Shown here: piece by piece, positions 1 through 5,929 of the stretch
Layout of the letters: each line of letters opens with the position of its first letter
How positions within the stretch are numbered: the first letter of the stretch is position 1
NCBI RefSeq assembly: GCF_046541315.1
Contig: NZ_JBKHDN010000163.1
Coordinates: 1-6,195 of the forward strand
DNA: 6,195 nt
From: Lamprobacter sp046541315
GTDB lineage: Bacteria; Pseudomonadota; Gammaproteobacteria; Chromatiales; Chromatiaceae
Reading direction: 5' to 3'
The notes under the pieces: model-generated
Told to the model about the DNA's origin: nothing
What the model saw: the letters and a program-made list of their open reading frames with translations, nothing else
The model's database searches: none
Position numbers and translations under genes: made by a program

Positions 1-305
1 GCGGCAATCGCCTGCGGCTCGTGCGATAGGCAGCCCTTGGGACAGACCCGCGAACAGGCCTCGCAGCCGATGCAGTCCATGCTGTCCTTGAGGTTCATCA
101 CCATGCCTGGGGCCTCGTCGAAGTCGTCGTCGAAATCGTCGTCATCATCGAGGTCGAGTTCGTCGCGGTCGATCAGCTCGAAGACATCGCGGGGGCAGAC
201 CTTGAAACAGCGGCCGCAGCCGATGCAGTTAGCCTGGTTCAGATCGACGATGAAGGCCGGGGTCCACTGGACGCCGCCGCGGGTGAGTCCGGTGATGGTG
301 CTCAT
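1..305 (-). CDS. fdxB: Nif-specific ferredoxin III, 2[4Fe-4S] (3' end cut by window)
   Basis: Reading down from the ATG at 305 gives an open frame of 101 codons that runs off the window without a stop. Two complete cluster-binding motifs are visible: C27-x2-C30-x2-C33-x3-C37-P and C78-x2-C81-x2-C84-x3-C88-P, with an extra Cys92. This is the pattern of bacterial-type 2[4Fe-4S] ferredoxins. The N-terminus (MSTITGLTRGGVQWTPAF) and the position after the NifX-associated gene match the nif-specific ferredoxin III (FdxB) family. The role is low-potential electron transfer in the cytoplasm, probably to nitrogenase or cofactor assembly; the exact partner is inferred. Between the two motifs lies a very acidic stretch (residues 46-64, mostly Asp). 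A GGAG lies 9 bases before the ATG and supports the start. Family members are about 95-110 residues, so little is missing. The gene is 192 bases downstream of its upstream neighbour, the widest gap in the operon. Confidence 0.93.
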   Translation of the reverse strand, partial: MSTITGLTRGGVQWTPAFIVDLNQANCIGCGRCFKVCPRDVFELIDRDELDLDDDDDFDDDFDEAPGMVMNLKDSMDCIGCEACSRVCPKGCLSHEPQAIA

Positions 306-460
306 TGGCTTGCTCCGCTGGGTGGTTGGGGAACGGCTGTGTCGCGCCAGGCCCACAGCCATGAGTTCTAGGGAAAAGGCTTGAGGATGCCGCGCTCATG
401 ATCGGCCCGCGAATCCGGGTTCGCCCATGCAGGGTGTCTGGGTGGGCGATTGGCTTGCTC
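304..460. repeat. 12-base direct repeat flanking the spacer before fdxB
   Basis: The 12-mer attggcttgctc occurs at 304-315, covering the fdxB ribosome-site region and the start of its ATG, and again at 449-460, near the upstream end of the 192-base spacer. The copies are 145 bases apart in the same orientation. Apart from a 7-base-pair inverted repeat (421-427 with 443-449), I see no gene or terminator in the spacer (306-497). Confidence 0.5.
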
Positions 461-497
461 GGGCGGTCAACCCAGGTCGTTGGCTCGAAAGGCGCGC

Positions 498-992
498 TCA
501 AAGGCCGGCGACCTTGCTGTGGTTGCCGATCAGCTCGAGCGCGACCGACAGCAGCTTGTCGCCTTCGTCCTTCATCTTCGACAGCGACGGGAAGCCGAAG
601 CGGTGCACGTCGCGCAGCGAGCGGTCCAGCACCACCAGCTTGCCGACGGTGATCAACACGCGGCCGAAGCCCTCGTGGGTCAGGTGCAGCAGGGGCACCG
701 CGCGCAGACCGCATTCCTTCTCGATCATCACCGCGATAGCGTTATAGAAGGCCTGGATGCGGGCGACGACGATCTCGTCCGGGTCGCCGACGATCGGGAT
801 CTCGCGTTTCTTCTCCTTGGTCAGCACATAGGGCTCGAGCACCTCGGCGGCCGAGAGGTTGTCGTAGGCGCCATAGGGGTCGATAGCGCGAATCTGACGC
901 ACCATCTCGGTGGCGAATTCGGTGTTCAGCACCGGATCGTTCGGGTCGATGGCCGGCGTCGCGGATGTGGCCTCAGGGGTGTCGATGGTCAC
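498..992 (-). CDS. NifX-associated nitrogen fixation protein (DUF269 type)
   Basis: This 164-residue soluble protein has no signal peptide or membrane segment. It belongs by sequence pattern to the NifX-associated family (DUF269; the ORF after nifX in Azotobacter). Recognisable conserved blocks are DPYG (38-41), the T-K-E-K-K-x-E-I-P-x-x-GDPD block (58-72), FYNAIAVMIEKE (82-93), HEGFGR (106-111) and the C-terminal LRDVHRFGFPS (126-136). The first 20 or so residues are Pro/Ala/Thr-rich and probably disordered. The start is a GTG at 992 with GGAG six bases upstream. The family is found with nifE/N/X in many diazotrophs and is assumed to help FeMo-cofactor synthesis or handling, but no firm biochemical activity is known to me. 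The gene lies 114 bases after nifX in the same direction, so it is probably in the same transcript. Confidence 0.93.
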   Translation of the reverse strand: MTIDTPEATSATPAIDPNDPVLNTEFATEMVRQIRAIDPYGAYDNLSAAEVLEPYVLTKEKKREIPIVGDPDEIVVARIQAFYNAIAVMIEKECGLRAVPLLHLTHEGFGRVLITVGKLVVLDRSLRDVHRFGFPSLSKMKDEGDKLLSVALELIGNHSKVAGL

Positions 993-1022
993 TGTCTTCT
1001 CCGTGTCTTCTGTTGTTGTCAG

Positions 1023-1036
1023 CCGTCGAGCGACGG
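1023..1036 (-). other. Short perfect hairpin between nifX and the DUF269-type gene
   Basis: On the minus strand CCGTCGCTCGACGG folds as a 5-6 base-pair stem with a 2-4 base loop, in the 114-base spacer, about 31 bases before the GTG at 992. There is no following T-run, so it is not a classical terminator. It could be an mRNA stability or processing element, or chance in GC-rich DNA. Confidence 0.3.
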
Positions 1037-1106
1037 ATGGGGATTGGCGGATAGCGGCCGGCGGAGCGGAATCGGCGGCAATGGGGTCGGTCGGCTGGCA
1101 CCGGTC

Positions 1107-1595
1107 TCATTCCTCCCAGACCTCGGCCGCCATGGCGTCGAAGCGGCTCTCGCTGCGCGGGCTCTGCTGTTCGATGGCGCGCTTGAGCCAGGCGCTGGGG
1201 CCGTCGCGCAGTTCGCGCTTGAGCGCGTGCAACTGGCTGCTGACCAGGCTCTCGGGCGCGACCTTGATCGGTTGGATGCCTTGCGCGCGCAATTTACCGA
1301 TGGCCGAGGCGCCGATGGCTTGGCAATAGACCGCGATGCAGCCGGCGAGCGCCTGGATCTTGGCGCCGAGCTTGTCTTCGTTGCCGTCCATGTCGAGGCG
1401 ACCGAATTCGGTCACCTCAAGCAGCTCATAACCGCTCGCGGAGACGCGGTAGATCGCGAACCCTTCGGCGGCACCGAAATGCTGGTTGACGTGCCTGCGG
1501 TCGGTGGTGGCGAAGGCGACCTTGATCGCGGCGGCGTCACGCGCGGTGCCGTCGTCGTTGCCGACGAGCTTGAGCTGGCGTGTCATCGTCGTCAT
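1107..1595 (-). CDS. nifX: FeMo-cofactor precursor carrier NifX
   Basis: The product is 162 residues, the normal size for NifX (about 155-160). A short variable N-terminus (1-24) is followed by the NifX/NifB-C-terminal-type dinitrogenase FeMo-cofactor domain at about 25-135. It carries I-K-V-A-F-A-T-T-D and the hallmark QHFG (38-41), then EFGRL, DGNEDKL (70-76), CIAVYC (Cys86, Cys91), IGASAIGKL, GIQPIKV and DGPSAWL (131-137). NifX binds NifB-co and the VK precursor and passes them between NifB, NifEN and apo-nitrogenase in the cytoplasm. The start chosen is the ATG at 1595, whose first bases overlap the nifN stop (ATGA) and which has AGGAG eight bases upstream inside nifN. An upstream in-frame ATG at 1724 would only add nifN shadow sequence. 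A second ATG at 1586 is possible but has a poorer position. Translational coupling to nifN is likely. Confidence 0.96.
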   Translation of the reverse strand: MTTMTRQLKLVGNDDGTARDAAAIKVAFATTDRRHVNQHFGAAEGFAIYRVSASGYELLEVTEFGRLDMDGNEDKLGAKIQALAGCIAVYCQAIGASAIGKLRAQGIQPIKVAPESLVSSQLHALKRELRDGPSAWLKRAIEQQSPRSESRFDAMAAEVWEE

Positions 1596-3079
1596 GCGGC
1601 GTGCTCCTGCGCGTGCCATTGCTTGAGCGGCGAGCGATAGGGCGCGATCTCGCCCTTGTGCAGGCCGAGCATGATGTTGGCGAGATCGAACAGGGTCTGG
1701 CGCGTGCCCTGATAACCGATCCATTGCCGCTGCCAGCCACCGACATGGTCGAATTGCGGAAAGCCGGCGCGCAGCAGCGGCAGGCCCAAGCGCTCGGCGG
1801 TCTGCACGCCATGGCTGTTGGTGATCAGTACCTCGGCGCCGTTGGCGCGCGCGAGCTGCTCGAGATCCTCCAGATCGCCGATCTTGACCTGCGCGGCGGC
1901 GACCTCGGCCAGGCTCGGCGCGTTGACCGGAGCCACCGCAGCGACGGTTTCGGCACCCATGCTCGCGAGCAACTGCGAGAAGGCGACCAGCAGATCGGCA
2001 TCGGCGGCGAGCGCGAACCGGCCCTGGCCGATCGAGAAGTGGGCATCGAGCATGGCGTCCTGGAGCTGCGAGCGCTGGCGCTCGATGCGCTCGGGCACCG
2101 GCTCGGCGCTGATCTCGGCGAGCGTACCGATCAACCGGTCCATCGTCTCCAGGCCCATCAGATGGGGGAAACGATAGTCCGGTACGCCCGTGCGCTCGGC
2201 CAGCAGATCGGCGGCCCCGCTCAGCGAGCGACCGATCGCCAGCGTTGCTGCCGCATCGCCCAGCGTCGCCAGCTCATCGAGCGGCGTGCCGCCGATGGTC
2301 AGGGCGTTGTAGTCGCTCTCGACGAGATGGCCATCGAGCGAATCGGCAATGTCGGGCACGACCACCGGGCGCAGCCGGAAGCGTTCGAGCAGATCCTTCA
2401 GATGTTCGATGTCGCCGGTGGTCAGGGCCGAGCCGGCGAGCACATTGACTTGGCGCGGACGCCGACCGGGACGGGTGCCGGCGGCGCTCGCCTCGGGGAC
2501 CAAGGCATGAATCAGCGCCTTGACGGCGCTGTTGAAGCCGGTCTCCAGACAGCCGCTATAGTCTGGCGAGGCGACCGGGACGATGGCGACCTCGGCATAC
2601 TCCGGATGCCGGTCGCGAAACATTCGCACGGCGCGCGAGACATCGGCGCCCTGGGTCTCGACCAGGCCGGTGGTGGGAAGGCCGATCAGGGCCGGCCGAT
2701 GCTTGGCGCAGATGGTTGCCAGCCCTTCGACGACACTGTCATCGCCACCCATGATGGTGCTGACCTGGTCCATGGCCGTGGTCTGCATCGGCATGGGTTC
2801 GCGGAAGTGCTGGATGAAGAAGATCTTGCCAAAGGCGGTGCAGCCCTGGGAGCCGTGTAACATCGGGATCGCCCGGCGCATGCCAAGGAAGGCGAGGGTG
2901 GCACCAAGGGTCGCGCTGGCCTTGAGCGGAGCGACCGAGAGGGCCTTGTTGCGCTTGATGAGGGTGGGGCCGGTGAGCGGAGTCTGCGGGCCGGCCTGAT
3001 GGCTGACTCGGGTCTCGACCTGCTCCCGCTCAGGGTAACGATTGTCAGCCGGTGTCTGCGGAATGCGCTGGTTAGTCAT
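1592..3079 (-). CDS. nifN: Nitrogenase MoFe-cofactor scaffold subunit NifN
   Basis: The product is 495 residues and is the beta-like partner of NifE in the NifEN heterotetramer, where the L-cluster matures to FeMo-cofactor. Family blocks are clear: IKRNKALSVAPLKASATLGA (41-60), HGSQGC (75-80), the HFREPMPMQTTAMDQVSTIMGG block (91-112), GLPTTGLVETQGAD, VPDIADSLDGHL, ERTGVPDYRFPHL, QRSQLQDAML and LRAGFPQFDHVGG near the C-terminus. Cys80 corresponds to the Azotobacter NifN Cys44 ligand of the interface [4Fe-4S] cluster. The chosen start is the ATG at 3079. It has AGAGG six bases upstream and overlaps the nifE stop by 8 bases. The frame stays open further upstream to 3268, but only as a shadow of nifE. 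Compared with Azotobacter NifN, about 36 extra Pro/Gln/Thr-rich residues precede the conserved core. The 3' end overlaps nifX by 4 bases. Confidence 0.97.
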   Translation of the reverse strand: MTNQRIPQTPADNRYPEREQVETRVSHQAGPQTPLTGPTLIKRNKALSVAPLKASATLGATLAFLGMRRAIPMLHGSQGCTAFGKIFFIQHFREPMPMQTTAMDQVSTIMGGDDSVVEGLATICAKHRPALIGLPTTGLVETQGADVSRAVRMFRDRHPEYAEVAIVPVASPDYSGCLETGFNSAVKALIHALVPEASAAGTRPGRRPRQVNVLAGSALTTGDIEHLKDLLERFRLRPVVVPDIADSLDGHLVESDYNALTIGGTPLDELATLGDAAATLAIGRSLSGAADLLAERTGVPDYRFPHLMGLETMDRLIGTLAEISAEPVPERIERQRSQLQDAMLDAHFSIGQGRFALAADADLLVAFSQLLASMGAETVAAVAPVNAPSLAEVAAAQVKIGDLEDLEQLARANGAEVLITNSHGVQTAERLGLPLLRAGFPQFDHVGGWQRQWIGYQGTRQTLFDLANIMLGLHKGEIAPYRSPLKQWHAQEHAA

Positions 3080-4622
3080 GGGCCGCCTCTGTTGGCATCT
3101 GCGCAAGCGCTGCCGATGGGCGATCGAGACCCGCACTCTCGCGCCCGCCGGTGCTGGCGCTGAAACGAGCAGGCGCCGCCGCAGCCGCTGGACCTGGGGC
3201 GGCGACTGTTTGATTCGCATCGGGTCTGGCCGTGGCCTCTGCGCCGACGCTGCGCCACGGCGGCGCACTGCGCACTGCGGCCCAGATCGGGCTCTCGATG
3301 GTCAGGCAGATCTGCCGCGCCAGCTCGAGCATGCCGTCGTAGCCGGCGTAGCCGAATTCGCGCTCCTGATTGATGTCCAGGAACGGGATGCGCGCCTTCA
3401 GGGCGGTGTACTGATTGCGGCCGCCGGCGACCAGCAGATCGGCGCCTTGCTGACGGTAGAGATCGAGCAGATGGCGCGGGTTGCCATCCTCGATCATCAC
3501 CGCGTCATCGCCCATCAGCGCGCGGATGCGCGCTTTGTCGTCCTCGGTCGACTTGCGCGTGCCGGTGGCGACCACGCTCATGCCGAGATCCTGCAGCGCC
3601 GAGACGATCGACCAGGACTTGACGCCGCCGGTGTAGAGCAGCACGCGCTTGCCGCGCAGGCGCTCGCGCCAGGGCTCGAGCGCGGCATCGATGCGTGCTT
3701 CCTCGCGGGCGATCAGCGCCTCGGCGCGCGCGCTCAGATCCGGGTCGTCGATCAGCCGGGCGAAGTCGCGCAGGGCCTGCGAGACATCGGCGACGCCATA
3801 GAAGCTGCCCTCGAACCAGGGCGTGCCGAAGGCCTGCTCGAGCTTGCGCGCGACGTTGATCATGGCCTTGGAGCAGACCATCATGTTGACCTCGGCACGG
3901 TGCATGGTTTGCACCTCATGGAAGCGCGTATCGCCGGAAAGGGTGCAGAGCACGCGCAGGCCAAGCTCGTCGAGCAGCGGCAACACGCGCCACAACTCGC
4001 CGGCGATGTTGTACTCGCCGATCAGCGAGATGTCGTGCACCTTGAAGCCGGGCCGCTCGATGCCGGCTGGGATCGGGTCTGGCTCGCGACCGCCGCAGAC
4101 CTGCTTGACCATGGTCTCGCCGGCGATGCGGTTGCCGAGGTTCTTGGTGCCATAGAAGCCGGCCGCGTCGACCGAGATCACCGGCTTGCCGAAGCGCTCG
4201 GCGGCGGCCTTGCAGACCGCATCGACATCGTCGCCGATCAATGCCGGCACGCAGGTGTTGTAGACGAAGACCGCGGCCGGGTCGTAGCTGTCGATGGCCT
4301 GCTTGATGGAATGGAACAGCCGCTTCTCGCCGCGACCCATGATCACGTCCTGCTCGGTGAGATCGGTGGTCATGCCGAGCTTGTACAAGGTCGGGCCGGT
4401 GGAGCGGGTGCCGCGGTTGTCCCAGGCGCTGCCGGCGCAGGCGATCGAGCCATGCACGATGTGCGCGACATCGGCGATCGGCAGCAGCGCGATCTGGGCG
4501 CCGTCGAAGGCGCAGCCGCCGGCGGTGGCGCCAGGCTTGGGCTTGGCGCAGCCGGACTTGGCCTTGGTGTTGTGCTCACAGGCGGGCTCGTCTAAGAGCG
4601 CGGCGATGTCTTTTTGCTTCAT
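3072..4622 (-). CDS. nifE: Nitrogenase MoFe-cofactor scaffold subunit NifE
   Basis: The product is 516 residues and is the alpha-like subunit of the NifEN scaffold for FeMo-cofactor assembly. Residues 1-455 match Azotobacter-type NifE almost block for block, from MKQKDIAALLDEPACEHN to the FLDINQEREFGYAGYDGML block (414-432). All key cysteines are present: Cys25 (GCAKPKPG), Cys37, Cys62 and Cys124, the last three being interface [4Fe-4S] cluster ligands, and Cys250 (MMVC), the L-cluster ligand site equivalent to NifD Cys275. Residues 458-516 form an Ala/Pro-rich tail of low complexity, longer than the Azotobacter tail and probably disordered. The ATG at 4622 is chosen by homology, because the N-terminus aligns from residue 1. 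Its ribosome site is poor: only AAGG one base before the ATG and a GAAAG further up. It is the first gene after a sigma-54 promoter and overlaps nifN by 8 bases. Confidence 0.98.
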   Translation of the reverse strand: MKQKDIAALLDEPACEHNTKAKSGCAKPKPGATAGGCAFDGAQIALLPIADVAHIVHGSIACAGSAWDNRGTRSTGPTLYKLGMTTDLTEQDVIMGRGEKRLFHSIKQAIDSYDPAAVFVYNTCVPALIGDDVDAVCKAAAERFGKPVISVDAAGFYGTKNLGNRIAGETMVKQVCGGREPDPIPAGIERPGFKVHDISLIGEYNIAGELWRVLPLLDELGLRVLCTLSGDTRFHEVQTMHRAEVNMMVCSKAMINVARKLEQAFGTPWFEGSFYGVADVSQALRDFARLIDDPDLSARAEALIAREEARIDAALEPWRERLRGKRVLLYTGGVKSWSIVSALQDLGMSVVATGTRKSTEDDKARIRALMGDDAVMIEDGNPRHLLDLYRQQGADLLVAGGRNQYTALKARIPFLDINQEREFGYAGYDGMLELARQICLTIESPIWAAVRSAPPWRSVGAEATARPDANQTVAAPGPAAAAAPARFSASTGGRESAGLDRPSAALAQMPTEAAHD

Positions 4623-4662
4623 GCCTTGGATCTTTCAGCGGCGGAGCGTTTCAGAAGACTTA

Positions 4663-4678
4663 AGCAGGGATCGTGCCA
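4663..4678 (-). promoter_or_regulatory. Sigma-54 (-24/-12) promoter of nifE operon
   Basis: Read on the minus strand, the site is TGGCACGATCCCTGCT. It has the invariant GG (4677-4676) and GC (4665-4664) at the required 10-base separation, and it differs from the TGGCACG-N4-TTGCW consensus at one base (C for the first T of TTGC). The predicted transcript start is near 4652, giving a leader of about 30 bases before the nifE ATG. An RpoN promoter here implies activation by NifA, as is usual for nif genes. Confidence 0.87.
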
Positions 4679-4768
4679 CTCGATCTGAAGATAGGCGATT
4701 CGCCGCTGTTGGCGTTGGCTCGGCACGGATGTGGTTGGCCCGGTGCAGACCGAGAAACCCCCATCACC

Positions 4769-4791
4769 GCATATATTGCTTTTTATTTCAG
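4769..4791. other. AT-rich patch in divergent nif control region
   Basis: This 23-base run (roughly atatattgctttttatttc with flanks) is almost all A/T inside a region of about 60% GC or more. It lies between the upstream activator site at 4883 and the nifE sigma-54 promoter. Such places often hold a DNA bend or IHF site that lets NifA touch the polymerase. I could not fit a good IHF consensus (WATCAA-N4-TTR) on either strand, so only intrinsic flexibility or bending is suggested. Confidence 0.35.
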
Positions 4792-4882
4792 ACTGTTACG
4801 CGAGCCAAACAGCCATTCTGATGAAGCCCTCGTAGCATCTCGGAGGTGTGCGTCAGGCCAAGCAGGGCCGGGTGACGACGGC

Positions 4883-4898
4883 TGTCGTAAACCGCACA
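4883..4898. promoter_or_regulatory. NifA upstream activator site (TGT-N10-ACA)
   Basis: TGTCGTAAACCGCACA is an exact match to the NifA binding consensus TGT-N10-ACA. It ends 75 bases before the -24 GG of the plus-strand sigma-54 promoter, a typical spacing. It is about 205 bases from the -24 GG of the nifE promoter, long but workable with DNA looping. It is the only exact match I found in the 4623-5037 intergenic region, so it may serve both directions. Confidence 0.72.
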
Positions 4899-4971
4899 AG
4901 GGGATGGGGTTGCGACCTTTGTAACAGCCTGTAGGGCCGTCTGTGAGCGGCGAAGAACCAGGCGTCAAGTT

Positions 4972-4987
4972 TGGCACTTTATTTGCT
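4972..4987 (+). promoter_or_regulatory. Sigma-54 (-24/-12) promoter of SIR2-like/cowN operon
   Basis: TGGCACTTTATTTGCT matches the RpoN core TGGCAC-N5-TTGCW exactly, with GG at 4973-4974 and GC at 4985-4986. The predicted transcript start is near 4998, about 40 bases before the ATG at 5038. With the NifA-type site at 4883-4898 upstream, this strongly suggests that the plus-strand genes are expressed under nitrogen-fixing conditions. Confidence 0.92.
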
Positions 4988-5037
4988 TCATTCATCTTGA
5001 GTGTCACTTGCCGGTTCGTCTGAGGAAGTCAAAACCT

Positions 5038-5928
5038 ATGGAACTATCCGATCTTGCCGCCGCGATGCGTCGCGGCGATCTCATCCCCTATCTTGGCCCT
5101 GGCGTGCTCGCGCCAGTGGTCGAACGCGAGACCGGCACGCCGATGCCGGCCGACAGCGACAGCCTGATCCTGGCGATGAACAAGGGCCGGCCGATGTCGA
5201 AGCGGCTGATGTGGGAGTTTCCGCGCGCGGCCATGGATGTGGAGCTGAAGCGCGGCCGCAGCGCGGTGACGCGGTTCCTCGATCACACCTATGGCAAGCG
5301 CGATTGGACGCGCGCCCCATTGCACGACTGGCTCGCCGAGCGCGCGCCGCACTATGTCATCGATATCAACCGCGATACCCAGCTGCAGGATTCCTACGCG
5401 GATCGGCCGCATACGCTGATCCGTGGGATCGCTCGGATTGCCGGTACCGACGATCGCTTTCGCATCCATGCCTATGATGGCGAGCGCTATCGGGAGGTCG
5501 CGCAGGATGCGGTCGATCCGGCATTGCCGATCCTGTTCAAGCCGCTCGGCAGTCCGCGCCCGGACGCGACCTATATCGCCTCGGATGCGGACTTCGTCGA
5601 TTATCTGACCGAACTCATGGGCGGCTTCGGATTGCCGCGCTTCCTCAAGGAGTATCGGGTCGGGCGCCAGTACCTGTTCCTCGGGCTGCGCCTGACGCGC
5701 GATACCGAGCGCATGGTGCTGTCGGACGTGATCCACGCCGCTGGCGAGCCGGCCGGCTGGATACTGATGACGGATCCGACCGAGAAGGAACGGCGTTACT
5801 GCGCCAAGAAGACCATCGAGATCATTGAGGCCGAGATCGAGGATCTGCTCGCCGCCGATGGCTTCACGGCGCCCGCAAGTGCGACTGCGCAAGCAGCGGG
5901 TGCAGGTGCGACTGAGGTGGGGTGCTGA
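5038..5928 (+). CDS. SIR2-like domain protein of the nif cluster, function unknown
   Basis: The product is a 296-residue soluble protein with no signal peptide or membrane helix. The SIR2-like assignment rests on weak motifs in the right order: D-L-I-P-Y-L-G-P-G-V-L (14-24), resembling the GAGxS NAD loop; H-Y-V-I-D-I-N-R-D (105-113), resembling TTNYD; K-P-L-G-S (168-172), where K-L-H-G-S is usual; D-Y-L-T-E-L-M (188-194); and Y-L-F-L-G-L-R-L-T-R-D (212-222), resembling the closing lfiGysl-D strand. The expected catalytic His is Leu170 and the expected Ser after GxG is Leu24, so deacylase or NADase activity is doubtful. An Ala-rich tail (277-294) ends in Cys296. The ATG at 5038 follows GAGGA by 11 bases; a TTG at 5008 in the same frame is less likely. 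The gene is first behind a consensus sigma-54 promoter and ends one base before cowN, so a role in nitrogenase protection or regulation is inferred from context only. Confidence 0.8.
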   Translation: MELSDLAAAMRRGDLIPYLGPGVLAPVVERETGTPMPADSDSLILAMNKGRPMSKRLMWEFPRAAMDVELKRGRSAVTRFLDHTYGKRDWTRAPLHDWLAERAPHYVIDINRDTQLQDSYADRPHTLIRGIARIAGTDDRFRIHAYDGERYREVAQDAVDPALPILFKPLGSPRPDATYIASDADFVDYLTELMGGFGLPRFLKEYRVGRQYLFLGLRLTRDTERMVLSDVIHAAGEPAGWILMTDPTEKERRYCAKKTIEIIEAEIEDLLAADGFTAPASATAQAAGAGATEVGC

Positions 5929-5929
5929 G

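Noticed and set aside
1096..1111. TGGCAC on the plus strand at 1096, a possible -24 element
   Set aside because: No GC doublet sits at the right distance in a TTGC-like context, and it points against the operon.
450..1640. A 396-codon plus-strand open frame opposite the DUF269-type gene and nifX
   Set aside because: It spans two well-supported minus-strand genes and their spacer, and shows no recognisable domain.
1580..2860. A 426-codon plus-strand open frame opposite nifN
   Set aside because: It lies entirely opposite conserved nifN and the start of nifX. Its composition is typical of a shadow frame.
3080..3268. Upstream extension of nifN to an ATG at 3268
   Set aside because: The extra 63 residues are Arg/Pro-rich shadow of nifE. 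The ATG at 3079 has a good ribosome site and sits at the nifE stop.
3042..4595. A 517-codon open frame on the plus strand, opposite nifE
   Set aside because: It is antisense to an unmistakable nifE. Its length comes from GC-rich codon bias, and its translation is Ala/Asp/His/Gly-rich with no family resemblance.
4673..5007. Small open frames of 83 codons (plus, 4673-4924) and 74 codons (minus, 4783-5007) in the divergent spacer
   Set aside because: They run through the promoter and activator sites, have no ribosome site and resemble no known protein.
5008..5037. A TTG start at 5008 for the SIR2-like gene
   Set aside because: It would add 10 residues that overlap the GAGGA ribosome site, and it is very close to the predicted transcript start near 4998. 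The ATG at 5038 is the better choice.
5044..5892. A 282-codon minus-strand open frame opposite the SIR2-like gene
   Set aside because: The plus-strand frame has a promoter, a ribosome site and family motifs. The opposite frame has only composition-driven openness.
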